Shown here: in pieces, positions 25,297 to 34,100 of the stretch
Position numbering within the stretch: the first letter of the stretch is position 1
How the letters are laid out: each line of letters opens with the position of its first letter
DNA from: JAJFVC01 sp039698075
GTDB lineage: Bacteria; Planctomycetota; Planctomycetia; Pirellulales; Thermoguttaceae
Length of the DNA stretch: 64,000 nt
NCBI GenBank assembly: GCA_039698075.1
Contig: JBDKTJ010000037.1
Span: forward strand, 1-64,000
Direction: 5' to 3'
Program-made: the position numbers and the translations under genes
Notes under the pieces: generated by a model
Seen by the model: the letters and a program-made list of their open reading frames with translations, nothing else
What the model was told of the DNA's origin: nothing
Databases searched by the model: none

Positions 25297-26283
25297 TCAG
25301 TCGTCGCGGGCCAAGTCGTCGGCCCAGCATTCGATGAGCGTGGTCTGGTTGGCGTTGCGGTCGATCTGTTCGAGCGCGTCGAGGCAGCGTTCCAGACGGG
25401 CGGCGGTCCGGTCGCTCATCGTGGCGTCGCATGGCTCGCGCAGTCGGCGGCGATAAAACTCGACGGCCATGCCGATCACCTGCCGCAAGCGGGCTCGACG
25501 CGCCGACGCCTCTTTGCCGGCCTGATCGACGAACGTCGACACCGTGTGGCCCAGCTCGACGCTTTCGAGCATGGGCTTCGAGAGTCGCTCGACCATCGCG
25601 TCGCGGAACGACCAAAGTTCGCCGTCCGATAGATCGCGGGCCCGCTCCAGACTGCCTTCGCTGTGCTGCGCGAGCCGATGGGCCTCGGCCGGGTCCGCCG
25701 TCAGTCCGCTGGACAACACGAGTCGTTCGACCACGTCGAGCGGCAGCGGTTGAAACCGGATCAATTGGCAGCGGGAGCGGATCGTCGGCAATTGTTTGGC
25801 CGGGCTGGTGCCAATCAGGATCAACACGGATCGGGGCGGCGGCTCTTCGAGCGTTTTCAGCAGGGCGTTGGCGCCTTCGGGATTCAAAAAGTCGGCGTCG
25901 TCGATGATGGCGATTTTTCGTCCGCCGAGGCTCGGTTTCAGGGATAAATTGTGGCACAGGCCCTCGCGGCGCCGATGCTCGCGTTCGCCGATCAGCAGCT
26001 CCAGCGGCAGGAACGATTTGTCGTCCGGCTTTGAGACGACGTCCACATCGGGATGCGTTCCGGCGGCGATCTGCAAACACGACGGGCACGCGCCGCAGGG
26101 GTCCAACGCCGTCTCGGGCCGCGTCGTGCAGAGCATCGCCTGGGCCAGCTTCAACGCGAAGGTGCGTTTGCCGACGCCCGGCGGACCGACGAACAAGAAA
26201 CTGCTGGCCAATCGTCCGCGGCCGATCGCCCGGCGAAACTCTTCGACCACGTCGTCGTGTCCGTCAATTCCGTGCCAAGCCAT
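25297..26283 (-). CDS. holB: DNA polymerase III delta-prime-like subunit (HolB)
   Basis: 328 residues. AAA+ clamp-loader fold with P-loop GPPGVGKRTFALKL, a zinc knuckle built from CTTRPETALDPCGACPSC, Walker B-like KIAIIDDADFLN, NALLKTLEEPPPRSV and the sensor region TIRSRCQLIRF. HolB is a non-catalytic subunit of the complex that loads the sliding clamp. It lies downstream of tmk on the same strand, a very common pair. ATG at 26283 begins MAWHGIDGHDDV; the long frame upstream runs through the tmk gene and is spurious. Confidence 0.93.
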   Translation of the reverse strand: MAWHGIDGHDDVVEEFRRAIGRGRLASSFLFVGPPGVGKRTFALKLAQAMLCTTRPETALDPCGACPSCLQIAAGTHPDVDVVSKPDDKSFLPLELLIGEREHRRREGLCHNLSLKPSLGGRKIAIIDDADFLNPEGANALLKTLEEPPPRSVLILIGTSPAKQLPTIRSRCQLIRFQPLPLDVVERLVLSSGLTADPAEAHRLAQHSEGSLERARDLSDGELWSFRDAMVERLSKPMLESVELGHTVSTFVDQAGKEASARRARLRQVIGMAVEFYRRRLREPCDATMSDRTAARLERCLDALEQIDRNANQTTLIECWADDLARDD

Positions 26284-26339
26284 TTTGGAGTCGAGTGGAG
26301 AGGGTGAGGTCGAAGGGTGCGAGGACGGACGTTTTGTTT

Positions 26340-26951
26340 TTAACCCTGTTTTCCAACGATTTTTCGGATTTCCGCCTGCACCTCGTCGATGGACCGCGTG
26401 GCGTCGACGACAAAGATGGCGTCGGGCGATTTTTGGGCCTCGGTCAAAAACCCCTCGCGCACTCGGGCGTGAAAGGCCGCGCCTTGCAATTCCATGCGGT
26501 CCAACGGCCGTTGAATTCTTGCGGCGGCAGCCTCGACCGGCATGTCGAGCACGATGGTCGCGTCGGGCAGCAGCCCGCCGGTGGCCACGCGGCCCACTTG
26601 CCAAAGCGTCGGGACGTCGAGCCCGCCGGCGTAGCCTTGATAGACCACGTTGGCCAGCAGGTAGCGATCGCAGAGCACGGTCTTGCCTTGGTCCAAGGCG
26701 GGGCGGATGACCTGCTCGACCATTTGGGCCCGGGCCGCCATGTACAACAGCATCTCGCTGCGGCGGTGAATCGCCAGGTCGTGACGATTGAGCAGCAGGT
26801 GGCGCACGGCCTCGCCCAACGGGGTGCTGCCGGGATCGCGGCACAAAACCACCGGACGGCCTTGCTGCTCGAGCCAAGCGGCGAGCAACTTCAATTGGGT
26901 GGACTTGCCGGCGCCGTCGCCGCCGTCGATGGAAATAAATTGGGCGTTCAT
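26340..26951 (-). CDS. tmk: Thymidylate kinase
   Basis: 203 residues. The P-loop is ISIDGGDGAGKSTQLKLL, the Asp-Arg motif is LCDRYLLANVVYQGYAGGLD, and the LID-region residues follow. The enzyme phosphorylates dTMP to dTDP for DNA synthesis. It forms a short operon with holB 56 bases downstream. ATG at 26951 is chosen because the conserved strand FISIDGGDG begins four residues later and the longer frame adds nothing recognisable. Confidence 0.96.
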   Translation of the reverse strand: MNAQFISIDGGDGAGKSTQLKLLAAWLEQQGRPVVLCRDPGSTPLGEAVRHLLLNRHDLAIHRRSEMLLYMAARAQMVEQVIRPALDQGKTVLCDRYLLANVVYQGYAGGLDVPTLWQVGRVATGGLLPDATIVLDMPVEAAAARIQRPLDRMELQGAAFHARVREGFLTEAQKSPDAIFVVDATRSIDEVQAEIRKIVGKQG

Positions 26952-27044
26952 TCGAGGTTCCAGGGAATGGTAGGAAGATACCGCGCCGGCCATTTGGTCG
27001 CCAGGGCCGTATCCCAGGGGGGATTGCTTTTGCCGTTCCCCCTA

Positions 27045-27073
27045 TTGAACGGAATCCGGCTAAGTTTTATACT
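27045..27073 (+). promoter_or_regulatory. Promoter of the SIS isomerase gene
   Basis: TTGAAC and TATACT are separated by 17 bases, about 50 bases before the ATG. Confidence 0.75.
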
Positions 27074-27126
27074 GAGGGGTTCTGGATAATTTCTTTTGTT
27101 TCCCCGATGACCTCACGAGAGCACAA

Positions 27127-28149
27127 ATGAATCCACGCGACTCAAAATACGGCAAGTTCGCCTTGGTCCAAGAGATGCTTGAGACGCCGGGCGTGATTGA
27201 GAAACTCGATTTGCAGGAGGCCGCCGAGGCCGCCAAGACGATTCGACAGACCGGTCGGCTGTTTTTGACGGGCGAGGGTTCGAGCCGCATCTTTCCGGCC
27301 AAGAATTTGATCTGCGAAATCCTGCGGCAGGGGTTGCCGTTGAGCGTCGCCACCGAGGGCGCTCGGCAGTCGCATGAATACGACCTGAGCGGTTTCGCCG
27401 TTTTCGGGGCCAGCAACAGCGGACGCACGAAAGAGTTGATCTCGCTGTTCACCCAGTTGGGCAAGCAAGGCCACAAGAAGCGATTCGGGTTGACGGCCAA
27501 CAGCCCGTGCTTGCTGGAAGAAGTGACCGATCGCTGCTACACGCTCGGCTGCGGCAAGGAGAACGCGGTGGCCGCGACCAAAAGCGTCGTGGAGCAGGCG
27601 TTGGTGTATCGGTCGCTGTTGTTGCCGTGGGAGAACGGCTCGCCGATGGCGGCCCAACAGTCCGCGGCGGCCCAAAAGGCCCGGGAGGTTTTGGAGGCCG
27701 AGTTGGACCCCGCGTTGATCGCCAAGTTGGCCAAGGCCCCGATGTTGTATTTCGCCGGCCGCAACAACGGCGTGGCCGAGGAATTGACGCTCAAGACGAA
27801 CGAGATCACGCACAAGAAGAGCGATTACCTCGAAGGCACCTACGCGGTCCACGGCGTCGAGGAGGTGATGCGGTCCGACGAAGTGGTGATCGTGGTCGAC
27901 CCGTTCCCGGCCGAAGTGGACAAGTTCAAAAAATCGCTGGTCGACGGCGTGGGCATGACGGTGATCGCCATTTCGGATCAAGAGACGTCGCTGCCGACGA
28001 TCCGCATTCCTCGCGTGGAGGGCTATCAGACGGTGCTGCAATTGCTGGCCGGCTGGAACATTTTGGTGCACGTCGGCGTGGCGTTGGGCATCAACCTGGA
28101 CAAGGCCGAGCGGGCTCGAAAGATCGGCAACGAATTCACCGGCGGGTGA
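27127..28149 (+). CDS. Double-SIS-domain sugar isomerase/deaminase (GlmS/AgaS-like)
   Basis: 340 residues made of two SIS domains. The first has FLTGEGSSRIFPAK and FGASNSGRTKELISLF, a phosphosugar-binding loop. The second has LYFAGRNNGVAEELTLKTNE followed by YAVHGVEEVM, like the isomerase half of glucosamine-6-phosphate synthase. There is no glutaminase domain, so it more likely acts as an aldose-ketose isomerase or aminosugar-phosphate deaminase. The next two genes encode a PIG-L deacetylase and a GATase-like protein, which suggests aminosugar metabolism. It has its own promoter. The exact substrate is open. Confidence 0.85.
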   Translation: MNPRDSKYGKFALVQEMLETPGVIEKLDLQEAAEAAKTIRQTGRLFLTGEGSSRIFPAKNLICEILRQGLPLSVATEGARQSHEYDLSGFAVFGASNSGRTKELISLFTQLGKQGHKKRFGLTANSPCLLEEVTDRCYTLGCGKENAVAATKSVVEQALVYRSLLLPWENGSPMAAQQSAAAQKAREVLEAELDPALIAKLAKAPMLYFAGRNNGVAEELTLKTNEITHKKSDYLEGTYAVHGVEEVMRSDEVVIVVDPFPAEVDKFKKSLVDGVGMTVIAISDQETSLPTIRIPRVEGYQTVLQLLAGWNILVHVGVALGINLDKAERARKIGNEFTGG

Positions 28150-28186
28150 GAACATTCTTAAGTTGGTATCAAGGGACTCGACGATC

Positions 28187-29017
28187 ATGTCGGATTGCAT
28201 TCGATTTTTGCGGCGCGGGGAGAACGGCGTTTCAGCGACGTCGAAGATTGCGGAGTTGTTTCCGGATTGGCGGGGCGCGGACGAGCGTTGGATGTTCGTC
28301 TCGCCGCACGACGACGACGTAGTGATCGGCGCCGGGCTGACGTTTCAGGTGGGGCTGGCCGTCGGGGCGTCGGTGCACGCCGTGGTGGTCACCGACGGCC
28401 GGATGGGCTACTGCCGATTCGAGCAGCGGCGGAGCATCATCAAAATTCGCCGCGAGGAGACCGAAAAAGCGTATGAAATCCTCGGGTTGCCGGCGGATCA
28501 TCTGCGGTTTCTGGAATGTCCCGACTGCAATTTGAACGCCTATCGCGGGCGTCACTTCACGACGATTGGCGCGCCGACGGAGATTGAAGGGGCGGGCGGA
28601 ATGCAAAACGCGCTGACGTACGCCTTGCGGCAAGTGCGTCCGAATCGGGTGTTTCTGCCTACGCACGCCGATCTGCATCCGGACCATCAGATCGTCCACG
28701 AGGAGACGCTCATCAGCCTGTTCCACGCGCAGGGCAACATCTGGCCGGAGCTGGGCGATCCGATCGCTGAGGTGCCGAAGGTTTACGAGTTCGCCTGCTA
28801 TTGCGATTTCCCCGAGCCGCCGCAGATTCGGGTGGAGGCGACGCCGCTGATGTTGGAGGCCAAGCTCGACGCGATTCGGGCGTTCGCCAGCCAGGAGCAG
28901 ATCGAAACGGTCGTGGCGATCCAGCGCGAGGCGGGAGCGATCGAGTATCTGCGCGAGTTGGGATTCCATTTCTACAATCCCGCACAGTATCACGCGATGT
29001 TCGCGGGGGCGTCGTGA
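28187..29017 (+). CDS. PIG-L-family N-acetylglucosaminyl deacetylase-like protein
   Basis: 276 residues. The metal-binding motif SPHDDDVVIGAG and the second motif THADLHPDHQIVHEE identify the LmbE/PIG-L fold. Members remove N-acetyl groups from GlcNAc-containing compounds with a zinc ion. It follows the SIS isomerase by 37 bases, and its stop codon shares one base with the next start (TGATG), so at least the next gene is translationally coupled. Substrate not determinable from sequence. Confidence 0.92.
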   Translation: MSDCIRFLRRGENGVSATSKIAELFPDWRGADERWMFVSPHDDDVVIGAGLTFQVGLAVGASVHAVVVTDGRMGYCRFEQRRSIIKIRREETEKAYEILGLPADHLRFLECPDCNLNAYRGRHFTTIGAPTEIEGAGGMQNALTYALRQVRPNRVFLPTHADLHPDHQIVHEETLISLFHAQGNIWPELGDPIAEVPKVYEFACYCDFPEPPQIRVEATPLMLEAKLDAIRAFASQEQIETVVAIQREAGAIEYLRELGFHFYNPAQYHAMFAGAS

Positions 29018-29763
29018 TGGCGGCGAAGGTCTGCTATTTGGGCGACGATTTTTTGACCGGCGCGGCGGGCTATCTGGCTGCGATCATGCTGCATTACGGC
29101 ATGGAGTTCGACTACGTGCCCAGCGCCGAGTCGCCGCCTGAGGGTTTTTTGGACCGTGCCTATGCGTTGTACGCCGTGAGCGACTATCCGGCCCGGCGTT
29201 TCGGCCAGCCGGCCATGCGGCACGTGGTCGAGTGCGTCGATCGCGGGTCGGGGTTGCTGATGCTGGGCGGCTGGGAGAGTTTTTTTGGCCGGTTGGGCGA
29301 GTATCACGAGTCGCCGCTGGCCGACGCGCTGCCGGTCGAAATCGCTCGGGCGGACGACCGCACGAACTGCGCGCAGCCGTGTCTGGTCGAGGCCGCGATG
29401 GAGCATCCGATCACGGCGGGCTTGCCGTGGGATCGGCCGCCGGGGATCGGCGGGTTCAATCGGTTCACGCCGCGCGGCGACGCGCAAGTGGTGTTGAACA
29501 GCGTCCAATTCGACGTGCGGCATGAAGACGAACGATTTCAGTTTTGGCCGGGCCGACGGTCGCCGTTGCTGGTCGTGGGGCAACATGGGCAGGGTCGCAC
29601 CGCGGCGTTGGCCACCGACGCGGCGCCGCACTGGGTCGGCGGGATGGTCGATTGGGGCGATCGTCGCATGATTCAGGAAGTGGCCGGCGCGGAGGTCGAG
29701 GTCGGCGGCTGGTACGCCCAGTTTTTTCACCAACTGCTGGCGTGGACCGGCGGATGGCTTTAG
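29017..29763 (+). CDS. GATase1-like protein
   Basis: 248 residues. The fold resembles class I glutamine amidotransferase-like proteins (DUF1355/GATase1_like): KVCYLGDDFLTGAAGYLA, an acidic loop, GLLMLGGWESFFG and PLLVVGQHGQGRTAALATDA. No nucleophilic Cys in a GxCxG elbow is seen, so amidotransferase activity is unlikely. It is coupled to the PIG-L deacetylase upstream by overlapping stop and start codons. Function unknown; possibly sugar binding or carbohydrate processing. Confidence 0.72.
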   Translation: MAAKVCYLGDDFLTGAAGYLAAIMLHYGMEFDYVPSAESPPEGFLDRAYALYAVSDYPARRFGQPAMRHVVECVDRGSGLLMLGGWESFFGRLGEYHESPLADALPVEIARADDRTNCAQPCLVEAAMEHPITAGLPWDRPPGIGGFNRFTPRGDAQVVLNSVQFDVRHEDERFQFWPGRRSPLLVVGQHGQGRTAALATDAAPHWVGGMVDWGDRRMIQEVAGAEVEVGGWYAQFFHQLLAWTGGWL

Positions 29764-29832
29764 AGCAAGTTTCCGATTTGTGTAGCGGTTTTAGAAACTT
29801 CCCCATTACCGAATTACCGAGAGAACTCCAAA

Positions 29833-31026
29833 ATGCTTCGAGGCAATGCGATTCTTGGACAAAGCGGCGGACCGACCAGCGTGATCAACGCTAGTTTGTG
29901 CGGGATCATTCAAGAGTGTTTGAAGCAGAAGGCGATCGGCAAAACGTTGGGGATGCGGTTCGGCATCGAAGGATTCATGCAGGGCGAGGTGCTCGATCTG
30001 GGCCGCGAGTCGGCCGCGGTGATCGAGGGGCTGCGCACGACGCCCAGTTCCGCCTTGGGCAGTTGCCGTCACAAGCTGAAGGACGCCGATTTCCCGAAAG
30101 TGCTCGAAATGCTCAAAAAGCACGACGTCCGATACTATTTTCTGATCGGCGGCAACGACACGATGGACACGATTCATCGCGTCGAGGGGTACTGTCGCCA
30201 GCAGGGCTACGAGTTGATCGGCGTCGGCGTGCCCAAAACAGTCGACAACGATCTGTGCGGGACGGACCACACGCCGGGGTTCGGCAGCGCGGCCCGCTAT
30301 GTGGCGATGTCGGTCCAGCAGGCCGGACTGTTGGCCCGGGATATGAAGCGGGTCGATCAGTACGTGATTTTTCAGACGGTGGGTCGTTCGGCCGGTTGGC
30401 TGCCGGCGTCGGCCGCGTTGGCCAAGCGTTCGGAGGACGACGCGCCGCACATTATTTTGCTGCCGGAGCGGGCTTTTGATCGCGACAAGTTTTTGGCGAC
30501 GGTGCGTCGCTGTCACGAGCGCTACGGCTGGTGCAGTATCGTGTGCGGCGAGGGCGTTTGTTACGCCGACGGCACGCCAATCAGCGCGTCGCAAACGAAA
30601 GACAAGTTCGCCAACGTGGAGTTCGGCGCGATGGGCGGCACCAGCGCCGCGATGATGTTGCACCGGATGATTCGCGACGAGTTCGGATGGCGGGGCGAGT
30701 TCCAAGTGTGCGAATCGCTGCAAATGTGCGCCGCCGATCGGACCTGTCCGGGCGATGTGGAAGAAGCCTACGCCTGCGGACGGCGGGCTGTCGAGTTGGC
30801 CGTTGCTGGCACGTCGGGCGTCATGGTCAGCATTGTCCGCGAGTCGACCGATCCGTATCGGTGGTCGTTGGGCACGGCGCCGCTGGCCGAAGTGGCGTTG
30901 GGCGCGAAGCCGATGCCGGACGAGTACATCGGCGACGAAAGGCTTTTTGTAACCCAGGCGTGCGTCGACTATCTGAAACCGCTGGTGGGTCCGCTGCCCC
31001 AATACGTGCGATTGGGCAACGCGTAG
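29833..31026 (+). CDS. pfp: Pyrophosphate-type 6-phosphofructokinase
   Basis: 397 residues. The core motifs are GGPTSVINAS, IGGNDTMDT and VPKTVDNDLCGTDHTPG. In the classical ATP enzyme these positions read GGDG and PGTIDND; Asp in place of the second Gly and Lys in PKTxDND are the known marks of pyrophosphate-dependent enzymes. Here the first of the two also has Asn where most have Asp (GGND). The enzyme interconverts fructose 6-phosphate and fructose 1,6-bisphosphate, reversibly if PPi is used. It is separated from the upstream aminosugar-like genes by 69 bases. Family firm; phosphoryl donor inferred. Confidence 0.9.
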   Translation: MLRGNAILGQSGGPTSVINASLCGIIQECLKQKAIGKTLGMRFGIEGFMQGEVLDLGRESAAVIEGLRTTPSSALGSCRHKLKDADFPKVLEMLKKHDVRYYFLIGGNDTMDTIHRVEGYCRQQGYELIGVGVPKTVDNDLCGTDHTPGFGSAARYVAMSVQQAGLLARDMKRVDQYVIFQTVGRSAGWLPASAALAKRSEDDAPHIILLPERAFDRDKFLATVRRCHERYGWCSIVCGEGVCYADGTPISASQTKDKFANVEFGAMGGTSAAMMLHRMIRDEFGWRGEFQVCESLQMCAADRTCPGDVEEAYACGRRAVELAVAGTSGVMVSIVRESTDPYRWSLGTAPLAEVALGAKPMPDEYIGDERLFVTQACVDYLKPLVGPLPQYVRLGNA

Positions 31027-31056
31027 CCCGGTTTTTGCGTCCTCAACGCCGCCGGC

Positions 31057-31084
31057 TTGCTTTTTGCGGTGGATGTGTTACAAT
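31057..31084 (+). promoter_or_regulatory. Promoter of the toxin-antitoxin operon
   Basis: TTGCTT and TACAAT are separated by 16 bases. The -10 box lies inside the antitoxin operator, so binding would block transcription. Confidence 0.65.
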
Positions 31085-31095
31085 GTCTTACATCC
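31071..31095. promoter_or_regulatory. Operator-like direct and inverted repeats before the antitoxin gene
   Basis: TGTGTTACA and TGTCTTACA are direct repeats spaced exactly 10 bases, one helical turn, as ribbon-helix-helix dimers prefer. GGATGT and ACATCC form an outer inverted repeat around them. Confidence 0.65.
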
Positions 31096-31127
31096 AGGGC
31101 GGTCGTTGCGCCCCAGGGGGAGGTTCC

Positions 31128-31349
31128 ATGAATTCCAATACGCTGACCATTCGAATTCCCGATGAATTGAGGGCGGATTTGCAGGCCATCAGCGATCGGC
31201 GGCATGTGCCGGTCAGCGATTTAGTGCGGGCTTCGCTGCGCCGTTATGTGGCGGTGGAGCGGTTTCGCACGCTGCGTGGAAAGACGCTTCCGTTCGCCGA
31301 AGCGCAGGGACTGTTGACCGACGAGGACGTCTTTCGGGCGATTTCATGA
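31128..31349 (+). CDS. Ribbon-helix-helix antitoxin
   Basis: 73 residues. The N-terminal strand TLTIRIPDELRADLQAISDRR and helix VSDLVRASLRRYV form a CopG/Arc-type ribbon-helix-helix domain that would bind the repeats in its own promoter. The C-terminal tail should wrap around and block the toxin. It ends in an ATGA overlap with the PIN gene, which is typical of such pairs. GGGGGAGG stands 4 bases before the ATG. Confidence 0.85.
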   Translation: MNSNTLTIRIPDELRADLQAISDRRHVPVSDLVRASLRRYVAVERFRTLRGKTLPFAEAQGLLTDEDVFRAIS

Positions 31350-31771
31350 AGATCGTGCTGGACGCCAACGTGATTGTGGCGGCTTTTGCAGCGCGAGGGC
31401 TGTGCGAGTCGTTGTTCGAGTTCTGCTTGGGACGTCACGAAATCCTTTTGAGTCAGCCCTTGCTGAACGAAATCGTTCGCAATCTTGTCAAGAAAGTGAA
31501 ATTGGAACGGCAGATCGCCAAGGATGTCGAGCAACTGCTTCGCGAAAACGGCGCCTTGTTGTGTCCCGAGCCGGTGCCGTCTGACGCCTGCCGCGACGCC
31601 GACGATTTGCACGTCTTGGGCTTGATTGCGGCTGGTCGAGCCGACTATCTGGTCACCGGCGACGAAGATCTGCTCGAACTGAAGCGTTTCGGGCGCTGTC
31701 GAATCGTCAGTCCGCGCCAGTTTTGGTCGCTCATGCAGCGAGAAGGCAAGTCGGGAACGCCGGATCGGTAG
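31346..31771 (+). CDS. PIN-domain toxin (putative ribonuclease)
   Basis: 141 residues. The PIN fold shows acidic residues for Mg binding in VLDANVIVAAF, the conserved Glu in LLNEIVRNL, and CRDADDLHVLGLIAAG and YLVTGDEDLLEL. This is the COG1569-type PIN toxin family, presumed to cut RNA when the antitoxin is lost. The start codon overlaps the antitoxin stop. All acidic positions look intact, so the toxin is probably functional. Confidence 0.87.
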   Translation: MKIVLDANVIVAAFAARGLCESLFEFCLGRHEILLSQPLLNEIVRNLVKKVKLERQIAKDVEQLLRENGALLCPEPVPSDACRDADDLHVLGLIAAGRADYLVTGDEDLLELKRFGRCRIVSPRQFWSLMQREGKSGTPDR

Positions 31772-31781
31772 ACGTCTGCGG

Positions 31782-33188
<1,407 letters not shown>

Positions 33189-33213
33189 CGGGGATCATTG
33201 AGGGAGTTGGAGA

Positions 33214-33468
33214 TCAGTTGCCCGCCACGCGACGCGGGATGGTGAACGAATACAGACAAACGACCGCACCGGTGGCCAACAAGCTCCACGGAGCCCAGGG
33301 CGGCGGGACAATTTGGGTTTGCGATCCCTCTTTGGCTTCCAAATCGAACGGGGAGACCGGGGCCGGCGCCGCGTCGCGCACCTTCAAATTGACGCGCTCC
33401 ACCCCGAGGCATTCGACCCCGAGGATCATCAGGAAAAATCCGAGGGCTAAAAAAAGCGATCGCCACAT
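33214..33468 (-). CDS. Small two-helix membrane protein
   Basis: 84 residues. The N-terminal hydrophobic segment LFLALGFFLMILGVECLGV and the C-terminal segment WSLLATGAVVCLYSFTI enclose a hydrophilic loop of about 35 residues. No domain is recognised. It lies directly upstream of fumC with close spacing, so it is probably cotranscribed, but a functional link to fumarase is not shown. An AGGAGG-like stretch (GGAGGCCC) precedes the ATG. Confidence 0.72.
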   Translation of the reverse strand: MWRSLFLALGFFLMILGVECLGVERVNLKVRDAAPAPVSPFDLEAKEGSQTQIVPPPWAPWSLLATGAVVCLYSFTIPRRVAGN

Positions 33469-34008
33469 GCGATGGGCCTCCTTCTTTCGACCAACTTGCA
33501 GGAGGCGATTCCGTTCGCCGAAACCTTTGGTTTCCTTTCGGTTCCTATCAAGGATCGACCTTTGATTCCGCTTGGCTTCAGCGGCGCGAGGGGGTGGGCG
33601 GTCCGAATGCCAATTTTCGGGCCTGTTTTGGCGGTCGTGCGGGATGAGTCAGCGCGGCGGCGCAGTCGAGCCCCCTCTGGCGTGGCGTTTTCTAAACGGC
33701 CGAGAGGCTGGTGACTGGTTGCAGTTCGGTGTGCGAAGGGAAAATGAAAAGGAGAAAAAAGGGAAAAAGGAAGGACGGCGATCGACGGAAGACAGGAATC
33801 CGCGACTCGTTCGGATGCAACGTAGATTGGCTTTTTGCGGCGAGAGGATCGAAAAAACGTCCGAAAGTAGCGTCGATGTCGACTGTGCGGAGGACGTAGG
33901 GCGCAACGATCGCAAAAAATGCGGGCTTCGCGGGAATGGCGGTCAATGCGTTGAGTGTGTCGGACCGATCAATCTTACCGGGCGACCGGCCGCAGGCAAT
34001 GAGGGCGA
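33469..34008. other. Long non-coding region with A/G-rich stretch
   Basis: Several short open frames occur on both strands, but none has conserved motifs, codon bias or a good start site. A purine-rich, AT-rich run lies around 33737-33785. No RNA fold was recognised by eye. Confidence 0.4.
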
Positions 34009-34037
34009 TTGTTTGGCGACGCCGAGCCCCCTATAAT
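34009..34037 (+). promoter_or_regulatory. Promoter of the PAS-GAF-receiver gene
   Basis: TTGTTT and TATAAT are separated by 17 bases. The -10 box ends 3 bases before an ATG at 34041, so that ATG would fall at or before the transcript start. This argues for the TTG at 34101. Confidence 0.75.
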
Positions 34038-34100
34038 GAAATGAACGCGGAGACCCGGCGCAACAAGGCCGGCGGCACGCACACGGCGGAGTACGTTCGT

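Noticed and set aside
33711..33899. 62-residue Lys/Arg-rich plus-strand ORF
   Set aside because: No conserved pattern and its basic composition comes from the purine-rich tract.
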